Shown here: positions 50,842 through 59,779 of the stretch, one piece after another
Position numbering within the stretch: the first letter of the stretch is position 1
Layout: every line of letters begins with the position of its first letter
NCBI GenBank assembly: GCA_963755495.1
Contig: CAVWJS010000012.1
Coordinates: 325,146 to 389,145 of the forward strand
Direction of reading: 5' to 3'
Origin: Bog-473 sp963755495
Lineage (GTDB): Bacteria > Actinomycetota > Acidimicrobiia > Acidimicrobiales > RAAP-2
DNA length: 64,000 nt
Program-made: the position numbers and the translations under genes
The notes under the pieces: generated by a model
Databases searched by the model: none
Told to the model about the DNA's origin: nothing
The model's input: the letters and a program-made list of their open reading frames with translations, nothing else

Positions 50842-53789
50842 TGGCCGATCGACTCGTTGTTCGCGGTGCCCGCGAGCACAACCTCAGGGATGTCTCTCTT
50901 GACCTGCCCCGGGACAAGCTGATCGTTTTCACCGGTCTCTCGGGTTCGGGGAAGTCATCGCTGGCTTTCGACACGATCTACGCCGAGGGCCAGCGTCGCT
51001 ACGTTGAATCACTCTCGGCGTACGCCCGCCAATTCCTGGGCCAGATGGACAAGCCCGACGTCGACTTCATAGAGGGCCTGTCGCCCGCCATCTCCATCGA
51101 TCAGAAATCCGCTTCGCGTAACCCGCGTTCGACGGTGGGAACCATCACTGAGGTCTACGACTATCTGCGGCTGCTCTATGCCCGTATCGGGCACCCGCAC
51201 TGCCCGACCTGTGGCAGGGCAGTGGCACGTCAGACCCCCCAGCAGATCGTCGACCGGGTGCTCGAGCTGCCCGAAGGCACCCGGTTCCAGGTGCTGGCGC
51301 CCGTGGTCCGAGGGCGCAAAGGGGAGTACAGCACCCTGCTCGACGACCTGGCCAAGCAAGGGTTCGCCCGGGTCAGGGTGGACGGCATACCGGTGGAACT
51401 GTCCGAGCGCTCCGAAGTGGCGCTGGCGCGGTACGAGACGCACACCATCGAGGTCGTCGTGGACCGGCTCATCCGTCGCGACGGGATCCGCCAGAGGCTG
51501 ACCGAATCGATCGAGGCGGCGCTCGCCCTCGCCGGTGGCACCGCTGAAGTGCTCGTCATGAACACCGCGGGCCGCACCACGGCGGCCCAGTCGAAGAAGG
51601 ACGCAGCCGGTGCCGCCGACAGCGCCGAGGGGATCGAGAGCGCCGATGGTGCGGACGCCGAGGGCATCACGTTTTCCCAGCATCTCGCCTGCACGCACTG
51701 TGGCATCAGTTTCGACGAGCCCGCCCCCCGCAGCTTTTCCTTCAACTCTCCCTACGGCGCCTGCCCGACCTGCGTGGGCTTAGGCACCAAGTTCGAGGTG
51801 GATCCCGAGCTCGTGGTGCCCGACGAGTCGCTCTCCCTGGCCGACGGCGCGCTGGCGCCCTGGGCCGGTGCGCGGAGCGAGTACTTCTCGGGTCTGCAGG
51901 CTGGCGTGGCCGAGCTGGGCGGGTTCTCGGTGACCACGCCCTGGAAGTCGCTCCGGGCCAAGGACAAGAAGCTTGTCCTCTTCGGCACGGGCAACAAGTC
52001 GGTGCACATCCGCTACAAGAACCGCTTCAGTCGCACGCGTTCCTACGAGGCGCTGTTCGAGGGCATCGTGCCCTGGCTCCAGCGGCGTCATGGTGAGTCC
52101 GAGTCCGACTGGTCCCGCGAGCAGATCGAGCAGTACATGCGCGAAGTCGACTGCCCGGCCTGCCACGGGGCCCGGCTCAAGCCCGAGTCGCTCGCCGTGA
52201 CTGTTGGGGGCCGCAACATCTACGAGCTGTGCAGTCTCTCCATCGGCGCCGCCGTCGGGGAAATGGCGACCCTTGAGCTCAGCGAGCGTGAGCACATGAT
52301 TGCCGACCGCGTCTTCAAAGAAGTGCGCGAGCGGATGCAGTTCCTGCTCGATGTGGGGCTCGACTATCTGTCACTCAGTCGATCAGCGGGTACGCTCTCG
52401 GGCGGCGAAGCGCAGCGCATTCGACTCGCCAGCCAGATCGGGAGTGGCTTGGTGGGCGTCCTCTACGTCCTCGACGAGCCTTCGATCGGCTTGCACCAGC
52501 GCGACAACCAGCGACTGATCGGCACGTTGGAGCGGTTGCGCAACCTGGGGAACACCGTCATCGTGGTCGAGCACGACGAAGAGACCATCCTTACCGCCGA
52601 CTACGTGGTGGACATCGGCCCCGGGGCAGGGGAGCACGGCGGGACAGTCGTTCACTCCGGTCCGGTCAGCGGGCGGGGCGGGTTGCTCACCAACAAGGCT
52701 TCGATCACCGGTCAGTATCTTTCGGGCAAGCGCTCCATTCCCGTCCCGGCCCGCCGTCGCCCGGGCACGGGAGAAGTTGTCACGGTGCGGGGCGCCCGAG
52801 AGCACAACCTCAAAGAGATCGACGTTTCCTTTCCGCTCGGTTGCCTGGTGGCGGTCACCGGGGTCTCTGGCTCGGGCAAGTCGACGCTCGTCAATGACAT
52901 CCTTCTGCGGGTCTTGGCCCAGAAGCTGCACCGGGCCAAGACCCTTCCCGGAAGACACCGCACCGTGGAGGGTGTGCAACACCTGGACAAGGTGGTCGAT
53001 GTCGACCAGGCTCCCATCGGCCGCACGCCCCGCTCGAACCCGGCCACCTATACGGGCGTGTTCGATCACATCCGCAAGCTCTTCGCCCAGACCGCAGAGG
53101 CCAAGGTGCGGGGCTATCTCCCCGGCCGTTTCTCCTTCAACGTGCGCGGGGGTCGCTGCGAGGCATGCGCCGGCGACGGCACCATCAAGATCGAGATGCA
53201 CTTCCTGCCCGACGTCTACGTCCCGTGTGAGGTCTGTCATGGGGCGCGCTACAACCGGGACACGCTCGAGATCACGTTTCGGGGCAAGACCATCGCCGAC
53301 GTACTCGATCTGTCGTGCGAGGAGGCGCTCGCCTTCTTCGCCAAGCAGCCACCGATCGCCCGCCACATGCAGACCCTGGTCGATGTGGGCCTGGGGTACG
53401 TCCGCCTCGGCCAGCCCGCCCCGACGCTCTCAGGTGGAGAGGCGCAACGGGTAAAGCTGGCGAGCGAGCTCAGCCGACGCCCAACTGGCCACACCTTCTA
53501 CGTGCTGGACGAGCCCACAACAGGTCTGCACTTCGAGGACACCCGACGCTTGCTCGAGGTGCTGAGTCGGCTGGTGGAGCAGGGCAACACGGTCGTGGTG
53601 ATCGAACACAACCTCGACGTGATCAAGACGGCGGACTGGGTCGTCGACCTCGGGCCTGAGGGGGGCAACCGGGGCGGCACCATCGTGGCTGAAGGGACGC
53701 CCGAGCAGGTGGCCAAGACGGCCGGAAGCTATACGGGCGAGGTGCTCAAGCCGGTCCTGGCCAAGGCGAAGGCGAAGGGGCTCAAGTAG
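50841..53789 (+). CDS. uvrA: UvrABC excinuclease subunit A
   Basis: A 982-residue damage-recognition ATPase with two ABC units. The first has GLSGSGKSSLAFDTIYAEGQ, a zinc module with CPTCGRA, and signature GTLSGGEAQRIRLASQIG. The second has GVSGSGKSTLVNDIL, the zinc finger GGRCEACAGDGTIKIEMHFL, and TLSGGEAQRVKLASELS. An Ala/Asp/Glu-rich insert (about residues 250-275) precedes CTHCG. The length is slightly above typical. It lies 40 bases after uvrB with its own leaderless promoter; its end lies in 9-bp repeats. Confidence 0.97.
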   Translation: MADRLVVRGAREHNLRDVSLDLPRDKLIVFTGLSGSGKSSLAFDTIYAEGQRRYVESLSAYARQFLGQMDKPDVDFIEGLSPAISIDQKSASRNPRSTVGTITEVYDYLRLLYARIGHPHCPTCGRAVARQTPQQIVDRVLELPEGTRFQVLAPVVRGRKGEYSTLLDDLAKQGFARVRVDGIPVELSERSEVALARYETHTIEVVVDRLIRRDGIRQRLTESIEAALALAGGTAEVLVMNTAGRTTAAQSKKDAAGAADSAEGIESADGADAEGITFSQHLACTHCGISFDEPAPRSFSFNSPYGACPTCVGLGTKFEVDPELVVPDESLSLADGALAPWAGARSEYFSGLQAGVAELGGFSVTTPWKSLRAKDKKLVLFGTGNKSVHIRYKNRFSRTRSYEALFEGIVPWLQRRHGESESDWSREQIEQYMREVDCPACHGARLKPESLAVTVGGRNIYELCSLSIGAAVGEMATLELSEREHMIADRVFKEVRERMQFLLDVGLDYLSLSRSAGTLSGGEAQRIRLASQIGSGLVGVLYVLDEPSIGLHQRDNQRLIGTLERLRNLGNTVIVVEHDEETILTADYVVDIGPGAGEHGGTVVHSGPVSGRGGLLTNKASITGQYLSGKRSIPVPARRRPGTGEVVTVRGAREHNLKEIDVSFPLGCLVAVTGVSGSGKSTLVNDILLRVLAQKLHRAKTLPGRHRTVEGVQHLDKVVDVDQAPIGRTPRSNPATYTGVFDHIRKLFAQTAEAKVRGYLPGRFSFNVRGGRCEACAGDGTIKIEMHFLPDVYVPCEVCHGARYNRDTLEITFRGKTIADVLDLSCEEALAFFAKQPPIARHMQTLVDVGLGYVRLGQPAPTLSGGEAQRVKLASELSRRPTGHTFYVLDEPTTGLHFEDTRRLLEVLSRLVEQGNTVVVIEHNLDVIKTADWVVDLGPEGGNRGGTIVAEGTPEQVAKTAGSYTGEVLKPVLAKAKAKGLK

Positions 53790-53836
53790 CTCAAGGGGTT
53801 CAAGGGGCTCAAGGGGCTCAAGTACAAGGGGCTCAA
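53777..53836. repeat. 9-bp tandem repeats across the uvrA/nadA convergent ends
   Basis: The unit GGGGCTCAA occurs at 53777, 53804, 53813 and 53828, with degenerate copies at 53786 and 53795. The array covers the last codons and stop of uvrA and provides the stop codon of nadA on the other strand, so both C-termini depend on repeat number. Confidence 0.85.
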
Positions 53837-54933
53837 GTAATAGCCAGCATCCGCTCCAGGGCCACGCGGGCCCATTCGGCCACCTCGCCGTCGACCTGAA
53901 TCTGGTTGCGCACCTCGCCGGCGACCAGTCCCTCGAGGATCCAGGCCAGGTGGGGCGGGTCGATCCGGGACATGGTTGAGCAGGGGCAGATGAGAGGGTC
54001 CAGGCAGACGATGGTCTTGTCCGGCGTCTCGTCGTCCAGCCGCTTCACCAGGTGGATCTCGGTAGCCATGCCAATGACCGCACCGATCGGCGCCGCCGCC
54101 ACGCCCTGGATCAGGTTGTCAGTCGAGCCCACCAGGTCTGCCATCTCGACCACGTCGTGAGCGCACTCCGGATGTACCATCACGATCCCGAGGGGATGCG
54201 CTTCACGGAAAGCAACGACGTGCTCGGGGCGGAAACGCTGGTGCACGGAGCAATGACCCTTCCACAGCAGCAAGGTTGAGGACTTCACCTCGAAGTCGCT
54301 CAACCCGCCCAGCGCCAGCCGCGGGTTCCACACACGCATGTCGTCGGCGTCGTACCCGAGCTCGTAGCCGGTGTTGCGGCCAAGATGCTGGTCAGGGAAG
54401 AACAGCACCTTGTCGCCCCGCCCAGCCTCGAGAGCCCACGTCAGCACGGCCCGGGCGTTCGAGGACGTGCACACCGCCCCCCCATGTCGGCCTACAAACG
54501 CTTTCAGGGCGGCGGACGAGTTCATGTAGGTGATGGGGATGATGCGGCTGATGTCGATTACCTGGGCCAACTCTTCCCAGGCCTCTTCCACCTGCTCGAT
54601 GTCGGCCATGTCGGCCATGGAGCAGCCGGCGTTGAGGTCGGGCAGGAGGACCTGCTGGTGGGGGCCGGTGAGGACGTCGGCCGACTCGGCCATGAAATGG
54701 ACACCGCAGAAGACGATGAACTCGGCCGCGGTCACCTCGGCTGCCATCCGGGAGAGCCCGAAGGAGTCACCCCGAGCATCGGCCCAGCGCATGACATCGT
54801 CGCGCTGGTAGTGGTGCCCGAGCACGTAGACCCGAGATCCCAGTGCGGCCTTGGCCTCGCCGATCATCATCGCCAACTCTTCTTCCGACGCGATGTTGTA
54901 GCGCTCGGGGAGCGGGGATTGAAGCCTGAGCAT
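53833..54933 (-). CDS. nadA: quinolinate synthase A
   Basis: A 366-residue iron-sulfur enzyme that condenses iminoaspartate with dihydroxyacetone phosphate in NAD synthesis. VYVLGHHYQRDDVMRWAD starts the first domain. Cluster ligands are likely C104 (NAGCSMAD), C257 (HPECAHD) and C316 or C318 (CPCSTM). The ATG at 54933 was chosen because AAAGGGGGC precedes it and the family starts here; the open frame to 55092 is not protein-like. nadB and nadC are not in this window. Confidence 0.95.
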   Translation of the reverse strand: MLRLQSPLPERYNIASEEELAMMIGEAKAALGSRVYVLGHHYQRDDVMRWADARGDSFGLSRMAAEVTAAEFIVFCGVHFMAESADVLTGPHQQVLLPDLNAGCSMADMADIEQVEEAWEELAQVIDISRIIPITYMNSSAALKAFVGRHGGAVCTSSNARAVLTWALEAGRGDKVLFFPDQHLGRNTGYELGYDADDMRVWNPRLALGGLSDFEVKSSTLLLWKGHCSVHQRFRPEHVVAFREAHPLGIVMVHPECAHDVVEMADLVGSTDNLIQGVAAAPIGAVIGMATEIHLVKRLDDETPDKTIVCLDPLICPCSTMSRIDPPHLAWILEGLVAGEVRNQIQVDGEVAEWARVALERMLAIT

Positions 54934-55050
54934 CTGTATGCCCCCTTTGAGGGAGAGCACCGATTGGCCGGCGGGGACAGCCTGGTCGCCCATCCGCGGG
55001 TATGTCGGCCTCGGTGCGAGGTGTCGTGCCGGAAACCAGGCCGGCGCTCG

Positions 55051-55057
55051 TAGTGTA
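55051..55057. promoter_or_regulatory. overlapping divergent -10 elements, uvrC and nadA
   Basis: TAGTGT (55051-55056, plus) lies seven bases before the uvrC GTG at 55064, predicting a leaderless mRNA. On the minus strand the same bases give TACACT (55057-55052), a possible -10 box for nadA with a leader of about 110 bases. This symmetry could make one site fire both ways. Confidence 0.45.
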
Positions 55058-55063
55058 ACTGCT

Positions 55064-57001
55064 GTGCAGTACAAGCCCCCCACAGGCTCCATTCCCGACG
55101 CGCCGGGGTCGTACCAGTTCTACGACGCCGAGGGCCGGGTGCTCTACGTGGGGAAGGCGAAATCCCTGCGTCACCGCCTGCCCAACTATTGGCAGGACTC
55201 CGCCAAATTATTGCCCCGCACGGCCCAGATGGTGGCCCAGGCCGACCACGTGGAATGGGTCGTGGTGGACAGCGAGGTGGATGCCCTGATCCTGGAGCAC
55301 TCGCTCATTCAGGCCCACCTGCCCCGCTACAACGTCCGGCTCAAGGACGACAAGAGCTACCCGTGGCTGGCCGTGACCCTCGATGACGACTGGCCCCGCC
55401 CCGTGGTGATCAGGGGTCGCAAGCGCAAGGGGGTGCGTTACTTCGGGCCGTACGGCCATGCCGGAGCGATACGCTCGACCCTCGACCTGCTCGTCCGCAG
55501 TTTCCCCGTGCGGACCTGCTCGGACACGAAATTCGTCCGCCACGAACGGCTGGGCCGGCCGTGCCTGCTTTACGACATCGAGCGCTGCTCTGGCCCATGT
55601 GTCAAGGCGGTGGACCACCCCACGTACGACGGCTACGTGGCGGACCTGATGGGGTTCCTCTCCGGAGACACCGAGCCCGTGCTGGACCGGCTCGAAGCCG
55701 AGATGCAGGAGGCGTCCGACGCCCTTCAGTTCGAACGAGCCGCACGCCTGCGTGACCGCATCGCCGTCGCCCGCAAGGCGGCCGAGGCGCAGCAGATGGT
55801 CTCGGAGCAGACGGAGAACTTCGACGTGATAGGCATCGCCGAGGACCCGCTGGAGGCGTCGGTGCAGATCTTCCACGTGCGGCGGGGCCGAGTCGTGGGT
55901 CACCGCGGCTTCGTGGCCGAAAAGGTGGAGGACCTGAGCGCGCCCGCATTCATGGGATTGGTGTTGGGCCAGGTCTACGGGACGGCGGGAACGGAGATCC
56001 CGCGCCGGATCCTCGTCCCCGAGGTGCCGGCCGACCTCGACCTGCTGTGCAGCTGGCTGCGCGCCATGCGGGAAGGCCCGGTGGATATTGCGGTGCCCCA
56101 ACGGGGCGCCAAGCGGGCTCTGCAGGAGACGGTGAGCCGGTCGGCCTCCGAGGACTTGGCCCGTCACCGGCTGCGGCGGGCCTCCGATCACAACGCTCGC
56201 TCCAAAGCACTGACCGAGCTGCAGTCGGCTCTCGGCCTGCGGGAAGCGCCGTTACGGATCGAGTGCTTCGACATGAGCCACTTGCAGGGGACCGACTACG
56301 TCGGGTCGATGGTCGTCCTCGAGGACGGGCTGATCAAGCGGTCCGACTATCGCCGCTTCAAGGTCAAGACGGTCAAGGGCAACGATGACTACGCCGCCAT
56401 GGAGGAGGTCCTCACCCGCCGCCTGAGTGCGCTCAATGAGCACGAACACGAACCGTCCCCCGACGAGATCGGCGTCCGGGTTCGTCCCAAGCGCTTCGCC
56501 TACCGCCCCAACCTGCTGGTGGTCGACGGTGGCAAGGGTCAGCTCGGCGTGGCCGAGCGGGTGGTCAACGAGCTCGGTCTGGCCGACGAGATCGAGTTGG
56601 CATCGTTGGCCAAGCAGTTCGAGGAGGTCTACCGCCCCGGCTCGCCCGAACCCGTTCGCCTGCGGCGTGGGTCTGATGCCCTGTACCTCCTCCAGCGGGT
56701 CCGGGACGAGGCCCATCGTTTCGCCATCACCTTCCACCGCGAGAAGCGGGGCCAGCGCATGACCAAGAGCGTGCTGGACGGGATTCCCGGACTCGGGCCG
56801 GCGCGCAAGGCACGGCTGATCAAAGAATTCGGCGGGGTGAACGCGGTGCGGGCGGCGTCCGTCGAGGAATTACTGGCACCCTCGTGGCTGCCCGACCAGG
56901 TGGGGCTCGCGGTGTACGAGGGAGTGCGCAAGACTGGGTCCACGGTGAGCACGGTGAGCACGGTGAGCACGGTGAGCACGGTGAGCACGGTGAGCGGGTG
57001 A
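55064..57001 (+). CDS. uvrC: UvrABC excinuclease subunit C
   Basis: A 645-residue dual nuclease. It has a GIY-YIG domain (GSYQFYDAEGRVLYVGKAKS), cysteine-containing RCSGPCVKAV, a UVR motif (LQFERAARLRDRIAVARKAA) that meets UvrB, an RNase H-like nuclease (IECFDMSHLQGTDYVGSMVV; LLVVDGGKGQL) and a C-terminal helix-hairpin-helix pair (LDGIPGLGPARKARLIKEFG). The extreme C-terminus is a run of TVS repeats from a 9-bp DNA repeat, and is not conserved in the family. Its TGA overlaps the rapZ start. Confidence 0.96.
   Translation: MQYKPPTGSIPDAPGSYQFYDAEGRVLYVGKAKSLRHRLPNYWQDSAKLLPRTAQMVAQADHVEWVVVDSEVDALILEHSLIQAHLPRYNVRLKDDKSYPWLAVTLDDDWPRPVVIRGRKRKGVRYFGPYGHAGAIRSTLDLLVRSFPVRTCSDTKFVRHERLGRPCLLYDIERCSGPCVKAVDHPTYDGYVADLMGFLSGDTEPVLDRLEAEMQEASDALQFERAARLRDRIAVARKAAEAQQMVSEQTENFDVIGIAEDPLEASVQIFHVRRGRVVGHRGFVAEKVEDLSAPAFMGLVLGQVYGTAGTEIPRRILVPEVPADLDLLCSWLRAMREGPVDIAVPQRGAKRALQETVSRSASEDLARHRLRRASDHNARSKALTELQSALGLREAPLRIECFDMSHLQGTDYVGSMVVLEDGLIKRSDYRRFKVKTVKGNDDYAAMEEVLTRRLSALNEHEHEPSPDEIGVRVRPKRFAYRPNLLVVDGGKGQLGVAERVVNELGLADEIELASLAKQFEEVYRPGSPEPVRLRRGSDALYLLQRVRDEAHRFAITFHREKRGQRMTKSVLDGIPGLGPARKARLIKEFGGVNAVRAASVEELLAPSWLPDQVGLAVYEGVRKTGSTVSTVSTVSTVSTVSTVSG
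56942..56995 (+). repeat. six 9-bp repeats at the uvrC/rapZ junction
   Basis: Six perfect units of ACGGTGAGC encode the TVS tail of UvrC. Each contains GTGAGC, the same six bases that begin rapZ (GTGAGCGAG at 56998), so the array looks like expansion of the rapZ start region. The spare GTG codons are all in the rapZ frame, because the unit length is a multiple of three. Confidence 0.9.
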
Positions 57002-57870
57002 GCGAGTTCCTCGTGGTGACCGGGATGTCCGGCGCCGGGCGGTCGACGGCCGCGGCGTCCCTTGAGGATCTGGGCTGGTTCGTCATCGACAACCTTCCTG
57101 CCGGGCTGATCCTCAATATGGCCGAGATGATGAACTTGCCCGGCGCCGAGGTCGACCGCGTGGCGCTGGTGATCGGGCGCGGCAGCGGCGCGGGCAGCGC
57201 CGGTTCGGACTACTTCGGCGACCTACCCGATGTGCTCGACGCGTTGCGCACCAATGGCCACCGGGTACGGGTGTTGTTCCTCGACGCCAGTGACGACGTG
57301 CTCATCCGTCGCTATGAGGGCACGCGCCGCCGCCATCCGTTGGCAGCCCGGGGGGTGGAGGAGTCGATCGCCGACGAGCGGCGCCTGCTGGCACCGGTGC
57401 GCGACCGGGCGGATTTGTTGATCGACACCGGTGAGCTCAACACCAACCAACTGCGCACGAGGGTGCTGGAAGCCTTCGGCGACGAAGGCGGGGCGTCGTC
57501 CATGCAGACGTCGGTGGTCTCGTTCGGTTACAAGTTCGGCCTCCCGCTCGATGTGGACGTGGTCTTTGACTGCCGGTTCCTCCCCAACCCGTTCTGGATC
57601 GAGGAACTTCGTCCGTTCAGCGGCCTCGACGCACCGGTGCGCAACTACGTGCTGTCCCAACCCGAGACGAAGGACTTCCTCGACAAGGTGGACGGCCTGC
57701 TGACTGGGATCCTCCCGTCCTTCGAGCGCGAGGGGAAGTCGTATCTGACGATTGCGCTGGGGTGCACGGGAGGGCGACACCGCTCGGTGGCCTTGGCCGA
57801 GGCGCTGGCCGAGCGCTTCGTCGCCCACGGCAACAAGGTGTCGGTCTTTCACCGGGACGTGGAGCGATGA
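56998..57870 (+). CDS. rapZ: RapZ/YvcJ family nucleotide-binding protein
   Basis: A 290-residue protein. The P-loop VTGMSGAGRST has Arg15 where most kinases have Lys, as in other actinobacterial members. LEDLGWFVIDNLPAGLI and the C-terminal domain phrases FGYKFGLPLDVDVVFDCRFL and LGCTGGRHRSVALAEAL are diagnostic. In E. coli RapZ controls a small RNA for amino-sugar synthesis; the actinobacterial role is less clear. The GTG at 56998 overlaps the uvrC stop. It is followed by yvcK with an ATGA overlap. Confidence 0.93.
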   Translation: MSEFLVVTGMSGAGRSTAAASLEDLGWFVIDNLPAGLILNMAEMMNLPGAEVDRVALVIGRGSGAGSAGSDYFGDLPDVLDALRTNGHRVRVLFLDASDDVLIRRYEGTRRRHPLAARGVEESIADERRLLAPVRDRADLLIDTGELNTNQLRTRVLEAFGDEGGASSMQTSVVSFGYKFGLPLDVDVVFDCRFLPNPFWIEELRPFSGLDAPVRNYVLSQPETKDFLDKVDGLLTGILPSFEREGKSYLTIALGCTGGRHRSVALAEALAERFVAHGNKVSVFHRDVER

Positions 57871-58733
57871 CGCCCCCCGCAGTAGTGGCGCTCGGCGGTG
57901 GGCACGGCACGGCGGTGACGTTGCGGGCAGCACGCCGCTATGCCGGCGCGCTGACGGCGGTGGTGTCGGTGGCCGACGACGGCGGCTCGAGCGGGCGCCT
58001 ACGCGAGATCCTCAACGTGGTCGCATTGGGTGACCTGCGCAAGTGCCTGGTCGCCCTGGCGGCCGAGGACTCGGCGCTGGCGTTGGCCTTCGAGCACCGC
58101 TTCGACGAAGGCGAGCTGGCGGGTCACGCGCTGGGAAATCTGATCCTGGCCGGGCTGGTCGACGCCACGGGCGATCTGGTCTCGGGTGTGCGCGCCGCGG
58201 CCGAGCTCCTCGGCGCCACGGGTGACGTCCTTCCTGCGACGGTCGAGCGCGTGACGCTCAAGGCCGAGGCGGACGGCGGCCCGGTGGCGGGCCAGGTCGC
58301 GGTGTCACACGCCGCCGACATTCAGACGGTATCGATCGTCCCAGGAGATGCCGGGCCGCCTCCGCTGGCCATTGAGCGGATACTGGCGGCGGACCAGATC
58401 GTCATCGGGCCCGGGTCGCTCTTCACCAGCGTGTTGGCCGTCGCCGCGGTGGAGGGCATCGCCGAGGCGGTGGCCCGCTCCCGGGCCCAGCGCGTGTACG
58501 TGTGCAATCTCCGTCCCCAACAGCCTGAGACGGCACGATTCGACGTGGCGGCCCACTTGGAGGCCCTGAACAGGCATAATGTGTTCGTGGACGTTGTTCT
58601 GTGTGACACCAGTCAGGGTATGGAACTAGGCGATATAGGTATTTGGGCCCTGGATATCCCCCTCACGGGGGGGAATGCTCTGGTACACAGTCCAGTCAGA
58701 CTGGCGCACGCCCTCGCAAGTCTGCTGGCATAG
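57867..58733 (+). CDS. yvcK: YvcK/CofD-like gluconeogenesis factor
   Basis: A 288-residue protein that binds UDP-sugar-type ligands in relatives and is needed for growth on gluconeogenic carbon and for cell-wall synthesis. VVALGGGHGTAVTLRAARRY, VVSVADDGGSSGRLRE and LGDLRKCLVALA mark the fold, followed by HALGNLILAGL and IGPGSLFTSVL. The length is slightly short. The ATG overlaps the rapZ stop. The gene that usually follows, whiA, is absent; gap begins 25 bases later. Confidence 0.92.
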   Translation: MTPPAVVALGGGHGTAVTLRAARRYAGALTAVVSVADDGGSSGRLREILNVVALGDLRKCLVALAAEDSALALAFEHRFDEGELAGHALGNLILAGLVDATGDLVSGVRAAAELLGATGDVLPATVERVTLKAEADGGPVAGQVAVSHAADIQTVSIVPGDAGPPPLAIERILAADQIVIGPGSLFTSVLAVAAVEGIAEAVARSRAQRVYVCNLRPQQPETARFDVAAHLEALNRHNVFVDVVLCDTSQGMELGDIGIWALDIPLTGGNALVHSPVRLAHALASLLA

Positions 58734-58758
58734 AAGCCTCAGAGGAAGAAGGTCCAAG

Positions 58759-59775
58759 ATGTCGGTGAGGGTCGGGATCAACGGATTCGGGCGGATCGGG
58801 CGCAACTTTCTCCGAGCCGCGCTCGCGAGCGGGGCTGACATCGAGGTGGTCGGCGTCAACGACCTGACGTCAGCCGAGACCTTGGCCCACCTCCTCCGCT
58901 ACGACTCGACGCAGGGTCGCATGCCGGTCCCGGTCGACGTCGAGGGTAACGCTCTCCTCGTCGGGGACCAGCACATCCGGGTCATGGCCGAACGTGAGCC
59001 CGAGCAGCTGCCCTGGGGAGCGCTCGGTGTCGATGTGGTGATCGAGTCGACGGGGCGCTTCACGTCGCGCGCCGATGCGGCGGGGCACCTGCACGGGACG
59101 GTGAAGCGGGTCATCATCTCGGCCCCCTCCTCCGACGCGGATCACACCTTCGTCATCGGCGTGAACGACGACGAGTTCGACCCGGCCAAGCACATGGTGG
59201 TCTCCAACGCCTCGTGTACCACGAACTGCTTCGTCCCCATGGTCAAGGTGGTCGACGACAACTTTCATATCGTCAGCGGGCTCATGACGACCGTGCACGC
59301 GTATACCAACGACCAGAACCTGCTGGACCTGACACACACGGATCTGCGACGAGCCCGCGCCGGCGCCGTCAACATTGTGCCCAGCACCACGGGGGCGGCC
59401 CGGGCCACCAGCCTGGTGCTCGCCTCCATGAAGGGCCGGCTCGACGGCATGTCACTGCGGGTGCCGCTCCCGGTTGGATCGATCACAGACTTCACCGCCG
59501 TCGTGAAGGGGAATCCCTCCATCGCCGAGGTCAACGCGGCCTTCGCCGAGGCCTCGGCCAAACCCCCGCTCGACCATGTCCTCGACTACACCGAGGACCC
59601 GCTGGTCTCGAGCGACATCGTGGGGAGTCCCGCCTCGTGCACCTTTGATGCCGGCCTCACCATGGTGCAACCCATCAACGAGGAGCTATCGCTGGTCAAG
59701 GTGGAGGGTTGGTACGACAACGAATGCGGCTACTCCAACCGCTTGGTCGACCTCACCTTGCTGGTAGGGGAGTGA
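58759..59775 (+). CDS. gap: glyceraldehyde-3-phosphate dehydrogenase, type I
   Basis: A 338-residue glycolytic enzyme. The NAD fold GINGFGRIGRNFLRA ends in VGVND with D35, which favours NAD over NADP. The catalytic C153 is in NASCTTNC, and the C-terminal WYDNECGYSNRLVDL is conserved. The ATG at 58759 has AGAGGAAGAAGG upstream, a strong ribosome-binding site, unlike the leaderless genes nearby. A 13-bp inverted repeat, CCAGTCAGACTGG at 58692-58704, lies 54 bases before it, inside the yvcK end. Confidence 0.97.
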   Translation: MSVRVGINGFGRIGRNFLRAALASGADIEVVGVNDLTSAETLAHLLRYDSTQGRMPVPVDVEGNALLVGDQHIRVMAEREPEQLPWGALGVDVVIESTGRFTSRADAAGHLHGTVKRVIISAPSSDADHTFVIGVNDDEFDPAKHMVVSNASCTTNCFVPMVKVVDDNFHIVSGLMTTVHAYTNDQNLLDLTHTDLRRARAGAVNIVPSTTGAARATSLVLASMKGRLDGMSLRVPLPVGSITDFTAVVKGNPSIAEVNAAFAEASAKPPLDHVLDYTEDPLVSSDIVGSPASCTFDAGLTMVQPINEELSLVKVEGWYDNECGYSNRLVDLTLLVGE

Positions 59776-59779
59776 CGCG

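Noticed and set aside
58692..58704. Inverted repeat CCAGTCAGACTGG upstream of gap as a firm operator
   Set aside because: It lies inside the yvcK coding end and is short enough to occur by chance; it is mentioned only under gap.
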